Shown: in pieces, positions 51,468 through 59,874 of the stretch | Position numbering within the stretch: position 1 is the first letter of the stretch | How the letters are laid out: every line of letters starts with the position of its first letter | Assembly (NCBI RefSeq): GCF_001684335.1 | Contig: NZ_LOIC01000044.1 | Location: 78,703-142,702, forward strand | DNA from: Photorhabdus namnaonensis | Lineage (GTDB): Bacteria; Pseudomonadota; Gammaproteobacteria; Enterobacterales; Enterobacteriaceae | Length of the DNA stretch: 64,000 bases | Direction of reading: 5' to 3' | Translations under genes and position numbers: made by a program | The notes under the pieces: model-generated | Told to the model about the DNA's origin: nothing | Database searches by the model: none | What the model saw: the letters and a program-made list of their open reading frames with translations, nothing else

Positions 51468-51930
51468 GTTGTGTCACCTCGGTGGAAAAAAATCGCGGTT
51501 GCTTGCTGTGTGGTCATAGGTTGAATTCCTGTGTGGTAGATAAATTGATATCCAAGCAATATGCGTACCATCGTTGGATAATTTGCATTTATACCCGTTA
51601 TCTTTCAAGTTAAATAAAAGTTAAGAAAGATAATATTTGCGGCCAGATTGGCAAATTTATTGATAAAATAAATAAACTTAATTAATATGTTTAAAATTTT
51701 TTCATATTTTTAATTTGTAACGTTATGTTTGTTTGGCGCTTATCCAGCCAGACAAAGGCGGTAGTGTCTATAGGGATCAAGGAAGTGAATGATAAGAGAA
51801 GCTATATATGCCTTTTGTGCCATGATGTTGAACTTTTTAATTCTCTCAATGACAGATCTCTTGGTTATTAAAACATAATTCATCGTATTTTTGCTGTAAG
51901 TCATATTAGTAACACGAGTTACAAGAAAAC
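51468..51930. other. Intergenic region with a partial ERIC-flank-like repeat
   Basis: About 460 AT-rich bases between the pxp operon and the first C-type regulator. At 51592-51610 the words ACCCGTTATCTTTCAAGTT match the end of the ERIC-containing repeat at 56422. This looks like a solo fragment. The pxp promoter should lie here; no convincing hexamers were picked. Confidence 0.45.
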
Positions 51931-51932
51931 GT

Positions 51933-51978
51933 GACTTATAGTCCGTGGTTTGATAAGTAACATAGTTCGATACTTATC
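51933..51978. promoter_or_regulatory. C-box and inverted repeat before C-type regulator 1
   Basis: GACTTATAGTC (51933-51943) followed by CGTGG is the classic controller-protein C-box. Next comes GATAAGTA-N11-TACTTATC (51952-51978), ending 2 bases before the ATG. No Shine-Dalgarno separates the repeat and ATG, and GATACT could be a -10 for a leaderless transcript. Confidence 0.7.
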
Positions 51979-51980
51979 GA

Positions 51981-52217
51981 ATGAAAAAACCTAATACTAT
52001 AAAATCCCTTTTTGGACAAAGAGTTAGATATATCAGAATGGCGTCTGGTATGTCTCAGGAAGCTTTTGCCGATAAATGTGGGCTTGATCGTACTTATATC
52101 AGTGGCATTGAACGTGGCGTCAGGAATCCCACGCTTGAAGTCATCAATGTTATAGCGAGTGGTTTACAGATCGAATTGAAAGATCTGTTTGATTTTGACG
52201 TGGAGAAAAAGGGTTAG
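51981..52217 (+). CDS. C-protein-like XRE regulator 1
   Basis: 78 residues with an XRE HTH: FGQRVRYIRMASGMSQEAFADKCGLDRTYISGIERGVRNPTLEVIN. The motif and size match controller proteins of type II restriction systems. About 80% identical to the protein at 54546 over 70 residues. No endonuclease or methylase gene adjoins. Probably autoregulates through the C-box; other targets unknown. Confidence 0.85.
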   Translation: MKKPNTIKSLFGQRVRYIRMASGMSQEAFADKCGLDRTYISGIERGVRNPTLEVINVIASGLQIELKDLFDFDVEKKG

Positions 52218-52299
52218 GCAGATCTTCTCTGCTTCTGTAGCCTCAAAACGAATAACCTGCGCTTTGGCAGGTTATCCTTCAGTTGCCACAGCAGGATAC

Positions 52300-52941
52300 T
52301 CAGCCTTTCCAGCGGGAATTGCGGATCACGTCGCAATAATTAAGGGGAACAAGTCCGGGCTTTTTATCCTGTATGACATCCACATTAAAGCTACCAAACA
52401 TTGTCTGGGACCTATCCTTGATGCCGTCATAAAAAGCTTGAATGATATCTTCCTTGAAGCCGTCAGTGCGCGGATGTTGCTGTACAACAGCAATGCGCTC
52501 ACTGTCGCTGAACGCTTCGTAATTGATGCCCAACACGTCCATTTCTACGCCAGCGGTGACGAGTGCAATTTCGGGCGCCATAAACTCTGGAATGCCCGGT
52601 GTGGTATGCAAGGCAATCGCCGTCCAGACTTTATCAATATCAGCCTGAGCGATGCCGTATCCTTGTAGGAAATGTTTCGCCGCATTCGCGCCGTCAACCT
52701 CGAATCGTTTGTCACAACTGCAATGCTCATGTGTCAGGCCAATGTCATGGAACATACATCCGACATAGAGCAATTCATGGTCCACACTAAGCCCAAGACG
52801 CTGGCCAGCGAGCGCCCCCCAATAGTAAACCCGACTCGAATGATGAAAAAGCAGATCAGATTCCGTATCGCGGATGAACGTGGTTGCGTCACGGGTTATC
52901 TGGGTATCAGGAATACTCACTCCATTAACTGAAAAACTCAT
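52300..52941 (-). CDS. HD-domain hydrolase
   Basis: 213 residues with HD-superfamily metal residues: FHHSSRVYYWG (His), CMFHDIGLT (His-Asp) and ALHTTPG. The overall pattern resembles cyanamide hydratase-like HD proteins. CGGAGA precedes the ATG. Divergent from the GlxA-type gene across a 113-base gap, so that regulator may control it. Substrate unknown. Confidence 0.82.
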   Translation of the reverse strand: MSFSVNGVSIPDTQITRDATTFIRDTESDLLFHHSSRVYYWGALAGQRLGLSVDHELLYVGCMFHDIGLTHEHCSCDKRFEVDGANAAKHFLQGYGIAQADIDKVWTAIALHTTPGIPEFMAPEIALVTAGVEMDVLGINYEAFSDSERIAVVQQHPRTDGFKEDIIQAFYDGIKDRSQTMFGSFNVDVIQDKKPGLVPLNYCDVIRNSRWKG

Positions 52942-53054
52942 ATGCTGTCTCCGGTTGATTAAGTGAGGTAAGCATAAAACACATGACGCCCGTCCTGAAT
53001 TAACTTATAACGATGATTCAGGACACTAAGATTAAATAAGACTTCTGCAAAGTA

Positions 53055-54044
53055 ATGATTCACAACATCACCATATTGGCTGTGCCTGATGTTCAGTTGC
53101 TCGATGTTTCAGGCCCTTTAGACGTGTTCGCTGAGGCGAACCGCATATTGCACCGGCAGGTCTATTCCCTGAGCGTGATGTCGACCGGTTCAGACATCAT
53201 CACCTCTTCGTCAGGCGTTAAGCTGGTGGCCGATGTGATTTTGAGCCATACAACCAGCCACTCGGCAGACACGTTTCTTGTGGCTGGCGCACCGAATGCG
53301 CATAACCATACCCTTTCAGAACAGGAGCGCTCGGCAATCATCGAAATGTGCCATCGTAGTCAACGTTACGGCTCCGTCTGTACCGGTGCTCTGTTGTTGG
53401 CGCAGACCGGATTGTTGAAGCAGCGTCGGGTGACAACCCACTGGGAGTGTGCCGAATTGCTCGCGATGCGTTTTCCCGAAATCACAGTTGAACCGGACAT
53501 GCTCTATGTGGCTGATGGTTCCCTGAGAACGGCTGCGGGGGTGACATCCGGGCTGGATCTGGCGCTCCGATTGGTTGAAGAGGATCTGGGCCGCGAGATC
53601 GCGATGGAGGTGGCGGCAAGTCTCGTCATGTTTTTCAGGCGACCAGCCTGTCAGGGGCACTTTATCCGCAGGAGTCAGTTATCCCTATCCGGGAGAGCCG
53701 CTTTTCAGGATTTGCAACGTTGGGCGCAGGCAAACCTACAAGACATAAGGGGTTTACAGGACATGGCTACACATATGAACCTGAGCATCAGGCATCTGGG
53801 ACGTCTGTTCCGCCAGGAACTCAACATGAAGGCAGGAGTATGGCTGGAGAATGCACGTATCGAGAAAGCGCGGATGTTGCTTGAGGAAAGCAGGCTCCCG
53901 CTCAAGGCAATACCGGGAGCTTGTGGATACAGAAGCAGCGATGTGATGCGCAGGGCCTTTGTTAAAAATACGGGCATGACCCCTTCTGTTTACAGAAAAA
54001 TATTCATACAGACGCAGCAGATTGGCACAAATGGAAAAAACTGA
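53055..54044 (+). CDS. GlxA-family AraC-type regulator
   Basis: 329 residues. N-terminal DJ-1/PfpI-like domain (ITILAVPDVQLLDVSGPLDVF, YGSVCTGALLLAQTGLL with the nucleophile-elbow Cys). C-terminal AraC HTH pair (LQDMATHMNLSIRHLGRLFRQEL, then LEESRLPLKAIPGACGYRSSDVMRRAF). Likely activates the divergent HD-hydrolase gene in response to a metabolite. Confidence 0.9.
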   Translation: MIHNITILAVPDVQLLDVSGPLDVFAEANRILHRQVYSLSVMSTGSDIITSSSGVKLVADVILSHTTSHSADTFLVAGAPNAHNHTLSEQERSAIIEMCHRSQRYGSVCTGALLLAQTGLLKQRRVTTHWECAELLAMRFPEITVEPDMLYVADGSLRTAAGVTSGLDLALRLVEEDLGREIAMEVAASLVMFFRRPACQGHFIRRSQLSLSGRAAFQDLQRWAQANLQDIRGLQDMATHMNLSIRHLGRLFRQELNMKAGVWLENARIEKARMLLEESRLPLKAIPGACGYRSSDVMRRAFVKNTGMTPSVYRKIFIQTQQIGTNGKN

Positions 54045-54187
54045 AAACCAGATATGGGAAATGGATAGCGAATAGGAAAAGATAAATACAAGCAGCTACA
54101 AGTAATCATTATTCTTACCGAATGGTATAAAGTAGATAGGAGCAGCTTATCTTATTGATAAACTGCTCCACTTTTATCTACAGCCAC

Positions 54188-54397
54188 TTACCTTGTGTAC
54201 CTCGAAGGCCATATTTCAGCGGGATCGCAATCTAAAGCCGCGGCAATAAGCTGTTGACCTTTGGGCCAGCGGCGTTGCAGGGTATTAGCAAGGGTAGATG
54301 ATGCTAACCCTGCTTCCCTTGAAACGGCTGCTAATGATGTTCCCCGTTTTTTCAGCTCGGCGATAATGTCTGCTGGGTGCCAGTCCTGATTTTTCAT
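54188..54397 (-). CDS. Ner/Nlp-like DNA-binding protein
   Basis: 69 residues typical of the Mu Ner/SfsB group: DWHPADIIAELKKRGTSLAAVSREAGLASSTLANTLQRRWPKGQQLIAAALDCDPAEIWPSRY. GGAGG lies eight bases before the ATG. Divergent from the second C-type regulator, with C-boxes in the shared gap. It may be a domesticated phage regulator. Confidence 0.9.
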   Translation of the reverse strand: MKNQDWHPADIIAELKKRGTSLAAVSREAGLASSTLANTLQRRWPKGQQLIAAALDCDPAEIWPSRYTR

Positions 54398-54455
54398 TAT
54401 TAATCCTCCGTGTTACGGATAACTTTGATATGAAAAGGTAAATCGTTACATAGTA

Positions 54456-54543
54456 GACTATAAGTCACATATGATAACATAACTTACCATAAAAAGTGAC
54501 TCATAGTCCGTGGTCTGATAAGTAACATAATTCGATACTTATC
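54456..54543. promoter_or_regulatory. Two C-boxes and inverted repeat before C-type regulator 2
   Basis: GACTATAAGTC (54456-54466) is the exact reverse complement of the C-box at 51933, and GACTCATAGTC (54498-54508) is a one-mismatch version in forward orientation. GATAAGTA-N11-TACTTATC (54517-54543) again ends 2 bases before the ATG. The extra reverse box faces the Ner-like gene. Confidence 0.7.
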
Positions 54544-54545
54544 GG

Positions 54546-54803
54546 ATGAAAAAGCCAAATGCTGTAAAATCCCTTTTTGGACAAAGAGTTAGGTATTTCA
54601 GGCAATCGTCTGGCATGTCTCAGGAAGCTTTTGCCGATAAGTGTGGAATTGACCGGACGTATATCAGTGGTATTGAGCGTGGGGTTAGGAATCCTACCCT
54701 TGAAATCATCAATATTATTGCGAATGGTTTACAGATTGAGCTGACAGATCTGTTTGATTTCAGCAGGGAGGATTCCACAAATCCCTTCTGCCCGTTTGAA
54801 TAA
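54546..54803 (+). CDS. C-protein-like XRE regulator 2
   Basis: 85 residues, paralogue of the protein at 51981 with the same HTH core (MSQEAFADKCGIDRTYISGIERGVRNPTLEIIN) and a different short tail (SREDSTNPFCPFE). The duplicated unit includes about 50 bases of upstream DNA, nearly identical in both copies. No restriction or modification gene follows; a convergent lipoprotein gene does. Confidence 0.85.
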   Translation: MKKPNAVKSLFGQRVRYFRQSSGMSQEAFADKCGIDRTYISGIERGVRNPTLEIINIIANGLQIELTDLFDFSREDSTNPFCPFE

Positions 54804-54847
54804 GTTTATTGAAGGAGAACCTATATCTCCCTCAATAAATGGCTTTA

Positions 54848-56044
54848 TTAAATGGTAATAATTTTCTGGATGTTATTTCGTTCAATTTTTATTGTCAATT
54901 TACCTGATGGTGTTTCTGACAACTGATTGCGAAGATAGGTGATATCCTTAGGAAGGGCGGGTTGACCATTAACTTCTAGTACAATATCGCCGTTCTTTAA
55001 TCCAAATTGTTCAATCTCTTTGGGATCGTTGTAAAATATCTCTACTTTGTTATTAAAATAACGGATTGCAATCGTGCGAAGTAATGGACTGCCATAACGG
55101 GTAAAGTTTTTGGCGTTAAAACAGAGCAGCATTTTATTTGGAATAAACAGATAATCATCAAAACGTGAGAAGAAACTCATACCAAGATTGTAGAGATCAT
55201 TTTTATTTTCGCCAATTCTCAGACGACCTACCGGTAATTGCTGTAAATAAAAGCCATCAATGAGATACTCTTTACTACTATCAAGTCCACCAGCGGACGC
55301 ATATTTGACACGGGTTCCTTCAGAAATTTTATCTTTGTGCTCTTTTTTCAGATATTCAATAAATTCTTGAGAAACATAGCTGTAATCGGCCCCGGTATCT
55401 ATATTAAAAACGACATTAGAAATCTGGATTGCGGGAGATTTGCCATAGCTATCACTGTAAGGTTCACATTGTTGATAATTTAAGATTGAAGGGGCATGGC
55501 GCCATATTGTCAATGTGTGGTTCAGGTTATTTATTTCCCAGTTTAACTGACGAAAAGTGTCGATTCCGAGAATACCATCCAGTTCCTGACCAATGGACTG
55601 ATTAAAGAGACTCATGTCAATGCCAATCCAGGGATCAGAGCCAGGCACCGTATGATTACCGAGGGTAATCGCTAGGGGTTGCCATAATGCTAGGTCAGCT
55701 TTGTGTAAGCGTTTTTCACTGGTTGTAACCAATCCGTCGGACAGCATACGGTGGAATGTAACCGGTATTTTTGATTCTGGTGTGGTTTGTGTCAGCGTTT
55801 TTGCCAGCTTATTATCGATGAAGGTATAACTGGCGCCAGTATCGAGCAAGAATTGATATTTTTTACCGGAGATAGTGACAGGAACAATGATCGATGTTGG
55901 CTGATGGATATCCAGCTTAGTGGAAAGGACGGGTTTATTTTCTTCTGGCATATGGATCTTTTCCATATGGCTACAGCCCGTTATCAGTGTCAGCAAGCTG
56001 GCGGTAATAATTGTCCGTGAGGCTATTTTTTCCTGTTTTTTCAT
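54848..56044 (-). CDS. Lipoprotein with two retropepsin motifs and a PDZ-like end
   Basis: 398 residues from MKKQEKIASRTI, with AAGGA upstream. Signal peptide with lipobox LITGC (Cys24). Two aspartic-protease motifs: FLLDTGASYTF (Asp68) with LDGILGID near 160, and FNIDTGADYSY (Asp216). The C-terminus (EQFGLKNGDIVLEVNGQP) looks like a PDZ domain. A single chain with two active-site halves could fold as an internal retropepsin dimer in the periplasm. Substrate unknown. Confidence 0.82.
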   Translation of the reverse strand: MKKQEKIASRTIITASLLTLITGCSHMEKIHMPEENKPVLSTKLDIHQPTSIIVPVTISGKKYQFLLDTGASYTFIDNKLAKTLTQTTPESKIPVTFHRMLSDGLVTTSEKRLHKADLALWQPLAITLGNHTVPGSDPWIGIDMSLFNQSIGQELDGILGIDTFRQLNWEINNLNHTLTIWRHAPSILNYQQCEPYSDSYGKSPAIQISNVVFNIDTGADYSYVSQEFIEYLKKEHKDKISEGTRVKYASAGGLDSSKEYLIDGFYLQQLPVGRLRIGENKNDLYNLGMSFFSRFDDYLFIPNKMLLCFNAKNFTRYGSPLLRTIAIRYFNNKVEIFYNDPKEIEQFGLKNGDIVLEVNGQPALPKDITYLRNQLSETPSGKLTIKIERNNIQKIITI

Positions 56045-56421
56045 AATATTAGATTCCTTTTTAGGGAGTGGAAGATGAAAGTCTGGGGGCCGGTAAAACC
56101 CAACATAATTCACTGGAAGCAATAAAATGCTGCGTATGACCTAGGATAGTATGCGTTACCAGTACAGCTCAGCTTCATTGCAAGTATTATTATCTGCTTT
56201 CTACTAAAACCAAAGATAAACAATAACATCATTACATTAGTTGATGTGAAATATAGTGAGTAATTGTTTAACTGCGGTTGAACTATTATTAGTTTCAGCA
56301 GTAATATTGGTGAAAATGTCGGCTGTTGATAACGTTGAACGGTAAAAGTTATTAATGACGATATTTATATAATAATTAATTGGTAATGGATGTAGCATTA
56401 AAATATAAATTATCTATATCC

Positions 56422-56542
56422 GTCGTCTTTCAAGTTGCCTCTTTGTTGGCTACGTTCACTCACCCCGGTCACATAGTTTGCTATGCTCCCGGGGATTCGC
56501 TCCCTTGCCGTCGCGATGCATCTTGAAATCCATAGGGTATGG
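56422..56542. repeat. ERIC-type intergenic repeat
   Basis: The minus strand reads CGAATCCCCGGGAGCATAGC, then GTGACCGGGGTGAGTGAACG and TAGCCAAC, matching the ERIC/IRU core. It is flanked by CTTTCAAG...CTTGAAA-type ends and TATGGATT, giving a larger palindromic unit of about 120 bases. It lies in the 700-base gap before the glycosyltransferase. Confidence 0.8.
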
Positions 56543-56751
56543 ATGTATTTGATTATATGGTGTATATCAATGATAATGATTTAAAATAAAAATCACTATA
56601 AATCATTATTATTTTATTTTTAGTTGTAATATAAAGGCAATAAATATTTATTAGATTTATCTTTATCTGTGTAAATTATTTTTCTGATAAATATCTAGCT
56701 GATGTCAATATAAAAAACAACACTTTTGCAATAAAGGAATATATTGATTTT

Positions 56752-57741
56752 ATGTCTATATCACTAAAACTCAGCATTGTCGTACCTATTTATAATGGGG
56801 CGCGGTTTTTACCGCAATTTTTTATCAATTTATTTTGGCAAAAGCTAACTGATTTTGAATTAATTTTGGTTGATGATGGTTCAACGGATAATAGTCGCCA
56901 GGTTATTGAGCAATATGCCGAGAAATTCCCGAAGACAGAAATTATCACTCAAAGGAATCAAGGGGTTTCTGTTGCCCGTAATACGGGGTTAGCAAAGGCC
57001 AGTGGTGATTATGTGGCTTTCCCTGATATTGATGATGTTATTTATCCGGGGATGTATAACCGGTTGTTAGAGATTGCTCAGAATAATGATTTGGATATTG
57101 CTACTTGCAACGGTCATTATGTTTATGATGATGGTCGGCCAGCCCGAAAGATTTTTCCTTCTGAGCGTCTCTCTTCTACCGCGGTTCTGAGTGGGCCAGA
57201 ATGGTTGCAACAAGCACTGAGCTCACGCAAATTCCTGCATGTAACTTGGCTAAATATCTATAAACGAGCTTTTCTGACAAAACATCATTATCAGTTTGAA
57301 CCGGGGTTGCATCATCAGGATATTCCGTGGACGACAGAACTCTTGTTAACGGCAAATCGGGTGCAATATATTGATGAATCTTTTTATGATTATCTGATCC
57401 ATGCTTCTTCGGTATCCCATGCCCCTGCTGATGATCATATTAAGGTGAGAACAGCACATCACTATATGAAAATTTTGGAGATGCTGAATAAGATCAATCA
57501 GCGTTATCCGCAGCAAGTTAAGCAGGCGCCGGCGTGTCATTGGCAGATTGCGAAAGAGGGGCTAGGGATTTTGCATACCATCAATGGGATAGAATCCTCT
57601 ACGATAAAACAACAAATCGTTCATGAATTATTTGAGCGCGGTATTTGGTCAATGATCTGGAAAAATGCTCGTGGGTTTAGATTGCGTTGGCGTTTGGCTC
57701 GTCGATATCCGCGACTTAGGGCGGTGTTAAAAGCCGTTTAA
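56752..57741 (+). CDS. Glycosyltransferase family 2, WaaH/YibD-like
   Basis: 329 residues. GT-A nucleotide-binding core: SIVVPIYNGARFLPQF, LVDDGSTDNSRQVIEQY, VSVARNTGLAKASGDYVAFPDIDD. The middle (LSSRKFLHVTWLNIYKR, GLHHQDIPWTTELLL) matches E. coli WaaH/YibD, which adds glucuronic acid to LPS core under PhoB control. A pho box was not evident. The basic C-terminus suggests membrane association. Confidence 0.88.
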   Translation: MSISLKLSIVVPIYNGARFLPQFFINLFWQKLTDFELILVDDGSTDNSRQVIEQYAEKFPKTEIITQRNQGVSVARNTGLAKASGDYVAFPDIDDVIYPGMYNRLLEIAQNNDLDIATCNGHYVYDDGRPARKIFPSERLSSTAVLSGPEWLQQALSSRKFLHVTWLNIYKRAFLTKHHYQFEPGLHHQDIPWTTELLLTANRVQYIDESFYDYLIHASSVSHAPADDHIKVRTAHHYMKILEMLNKINQRYPQQVKQAPACHWQIAKEGLGILHTINGIESSTIKQQIVHELFERGIWSMIWKNARGFRLRWRLARRYPRLRAVLKAV

Positions 57742-57794
57742 TATTGAAAGCAACGGCTTTAATAATCGTTCCCTACCTGGGGTTATTTTCCATC

Positions 57795-58745
57795 TTAATC
57801 GCAGGTATCACCGATATTTTTCAACGCATCGATAACCAATTGCCAGAATCGCTGTTGATCGAGTTTGACGGCAACTTGGGTATGGCAATCTTTTGGTATT
57901 GGATAACGGAAATCCGCCACTGTCATTCCCACAGTTAAGGTGCCATTCAGTTCAATATCGACGGGTACCTTTTGCGTTGTCATTACGGTCGGGTCGATCA
58001 CATAGGCGACGGCGCAAGGATCATGTATTGGTGGGCTGTTGAAACCGTGTTTCTTCTGATAACTTTCACCATAGTACTCCAGTAGCTCTACGACAAATTG
58101 AGACACTTTGGTATTAATACGTGAAATTGCTTTGGTGATTTCTGGTGTGGCCCGTGCTTGGTGTGTTAGATCCAGGCCGACCATTGTCAGCGGCCATTTT
58201 TCATTGAAAACAATATGCGCCGCTTCTGGATCGATTTTGATGTTGAATTCCGCAACCGCGCTTCTATTGGCGGTGTGATATCCACCGCCCATTAATACCA
58301 CTTCCTTTACCCGTTCAACGATCTTCGGTGCTTTACGGACGGCAAGAGCAATATTGGTTAAGCTGCCAACGGGGACCAAAGTCACCGTTTTTGGCGGATG
58401 AGACATGATGGTATCAATGATCAGATCAGTCGCGTGACGGGGATCTAGCGTTCGAGAGTGTTTAGGTAACTTCACACCCCCCAGACCCGATTCGCCGTGA
58501 ATATCCGATGCGGTTTCGATATCGCGAACTAATGGGCGATGACAGCCTGCGGCAAAGGGCACGCCGGTAATACCGGCAATATGCGCTATCGCCAGCGCAT
58601 TTTGCGTGACTTTATCCAATGTCTGATTGCCGACAACTGTTGTGACGGCTAATAGCTCAATATTAGGGTTGCCATGTGCCAATAACATCGCAATGGCGTC
58701 ATCATGTCCCGGATCGCAATCAAGAATAATTTTTTTGGTGCTCAT
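57795..58745 (-). CDS. Inosine-uridine-preferring nucleoside hydrolase (RihA/B-like)
   Basis: 316 residues. N-terminal Ca-binding DCDPGHDDAIAML is the family signature. Also VTTVVGNQTLDKV, DIHGESGLGG, LVPVGSLTNIALA, EFNIKIDPEAAHIV and the later HDPCAVAYVI. It cleaves the N-glycosidic bond of ribonucleosides for salvage. Monocistronic; no nucleoside transporter gene adjoins. Confidence 0.93.
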   Translation of the reverse strand: MSTKKIILDCDPGHDDAIAMLLAHGNPNIELLAVTTVVGNQTLDKVTQNALAIAHIAGITGVPFAAGCHRPLVRDIETASDIHGESGLGGVKLPKHSRTLDPRHATDLIIDTIMSHPPKTVTLVPVGSLTNIALAVRKAPKIVERVKEVVLMGGGYHTANRSAVAEFNIKIDPEAAHIVFNEKWPLTMVGLDLTHQARATPEITKAISRINTKVSQFVVELLEYYGESYQKKHGFNSPPIHDPCAVAYVIDPTVMTTQKVPVDIELNGTLTVGMTVADFRYPIPKDCHTQVAVKLDQQRFWQLVIDALKNIGDTCD

Positions 58746-59010
58746 TTTTACTCCTTGCCAGAGAAAGTGATATAAAAAATGAGGATAATCCAGTTAAAAC
58801 GTCTATTCCGTGACAAAATCTTAGATCTGGGGGAGTGTTCTCATAAATAATTAGTAAAATGTTTCATAATTGTGATTTGATTAACACATAAACAATAATT
58901 AAGTTGTGCATCCAGTTTGAGTGTGATTTTTATATAGTTTCGCTATGGAATTGGCGGGCTATATCTGCTTCGGATTTATTATTAATTTATGAATAATTGC
59001 GAGGGCTTGA

Positions 59011-59766
59011 ATGGATATTCATGTAGATAGATTATCAGCAGTGATTGAATCGGTGGCGACCAGTGAATTTTATCCTAATTTACTGACCTGGCTGGAACAA
59101 TTTATTACTTTTGATAACGCTATTGTTTATGCCTTTGAACAAGGTTCTCCTCCGCGTTGTTTAAGTAAAACCGAGAAGAAAAACAGTGATGTAATAAATC
59201 AGATTTATCAACAAGGCGCTTATCTGCAAGACCCTTTCTATCAAGCCCTGATAAGTGGGGTTGACACTGATCTATTTACCTTACGGGAACTTGCTCCTTC
59301 AGGATTTTATCATACTGATTATTATTTGAATTTTTATCGTAAGACCGGTTGGCAGGATGAAACAGGGGTGTTATTGAAACTCTCTCCTCAAAGGCAACTT
59401 GGCCTGTTTTTCGGTAAGGAAAATCAGCCATTTTTCATCCAGAAACAGCATCGGAAAAACCTGAAAGTTGCATTGGAAATTATCCGCAGTGTGGCGCGAT
59501 TACATTATGAAATGACGCAGCAAGCGCCTGCTGCTGAAATGGTTTATCTGGATACTCAGACTCGTTATGCTTTGACTCCGAGAGAATGTGAGATTGTGGA
59601 GTTAATATTGCAAGGTAAAGGCTCACCACAGATTGCCGAGAAACTTTTTATCAGTACGGGGACGGTGAAAAACCATCGGAAAAATATTTATCAAAAACTA
59701 CAAATCAGATCACAAGCAGAGCTTTTTAGCCTATTTATGACACCTCCCGTCCGTTATTTTGCCTGA
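59011..59766 (+). CDS. LuxR-type transcriptional regulator
   Basis: 251 residues. C-terminal GerE HTH (LTPRECEIVELILQGKGSPQIAEKLFISTGTVKNHRKNIYQKLQI). The N-terminal ~180 residues do not look like an acyl-homoserine-lactone domain or a receiver. They may be a GAF/PAS-like ligand domain, as in Photorhabdus-type LuxR solos. It lies 109 bases before the oxidase-cupin-dehydrogenase genes on the same strand and likely controls them. Confidence 0.9.
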   Translation: MDIHVDRLSAVIESVATSEFYPNLLTWLEQFITFDNAIVYAFEQGSPPRCLSKTEKKNSDVINQIYQQGAYLQDPFYQALISGVDTDLFTLRELAPSGFYHTDYYLNFYRKTGWQDETGVLLKLSPQRQLGLFFGKENQPFFIQKQHRKNLKVALEIIRSVARLHYEMTQQAPAAEMVYLDTQTRYALTPRECEIVELILQGKGSPQIAEKLFISTGTVKNHRKNIYQKLQIRSQAELFSLFMTPPVRYFA

Positions 59767-59874
59767 GTCACAAATGTTAAAACTGTGTTGCAAATATCCC
59801 TAAAGGGACATGGTGATGTGACGCTGCGCTACAGATAATCCGGTGATTATGTTGGATGCTAATCGGGCTATCGC

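Noticed and set aside
56543-56751. Pho box before the WaaH-like gene
   Set aside because: Only weak partial matches to CTGTCAT repeats; not enough to support PhoB control.
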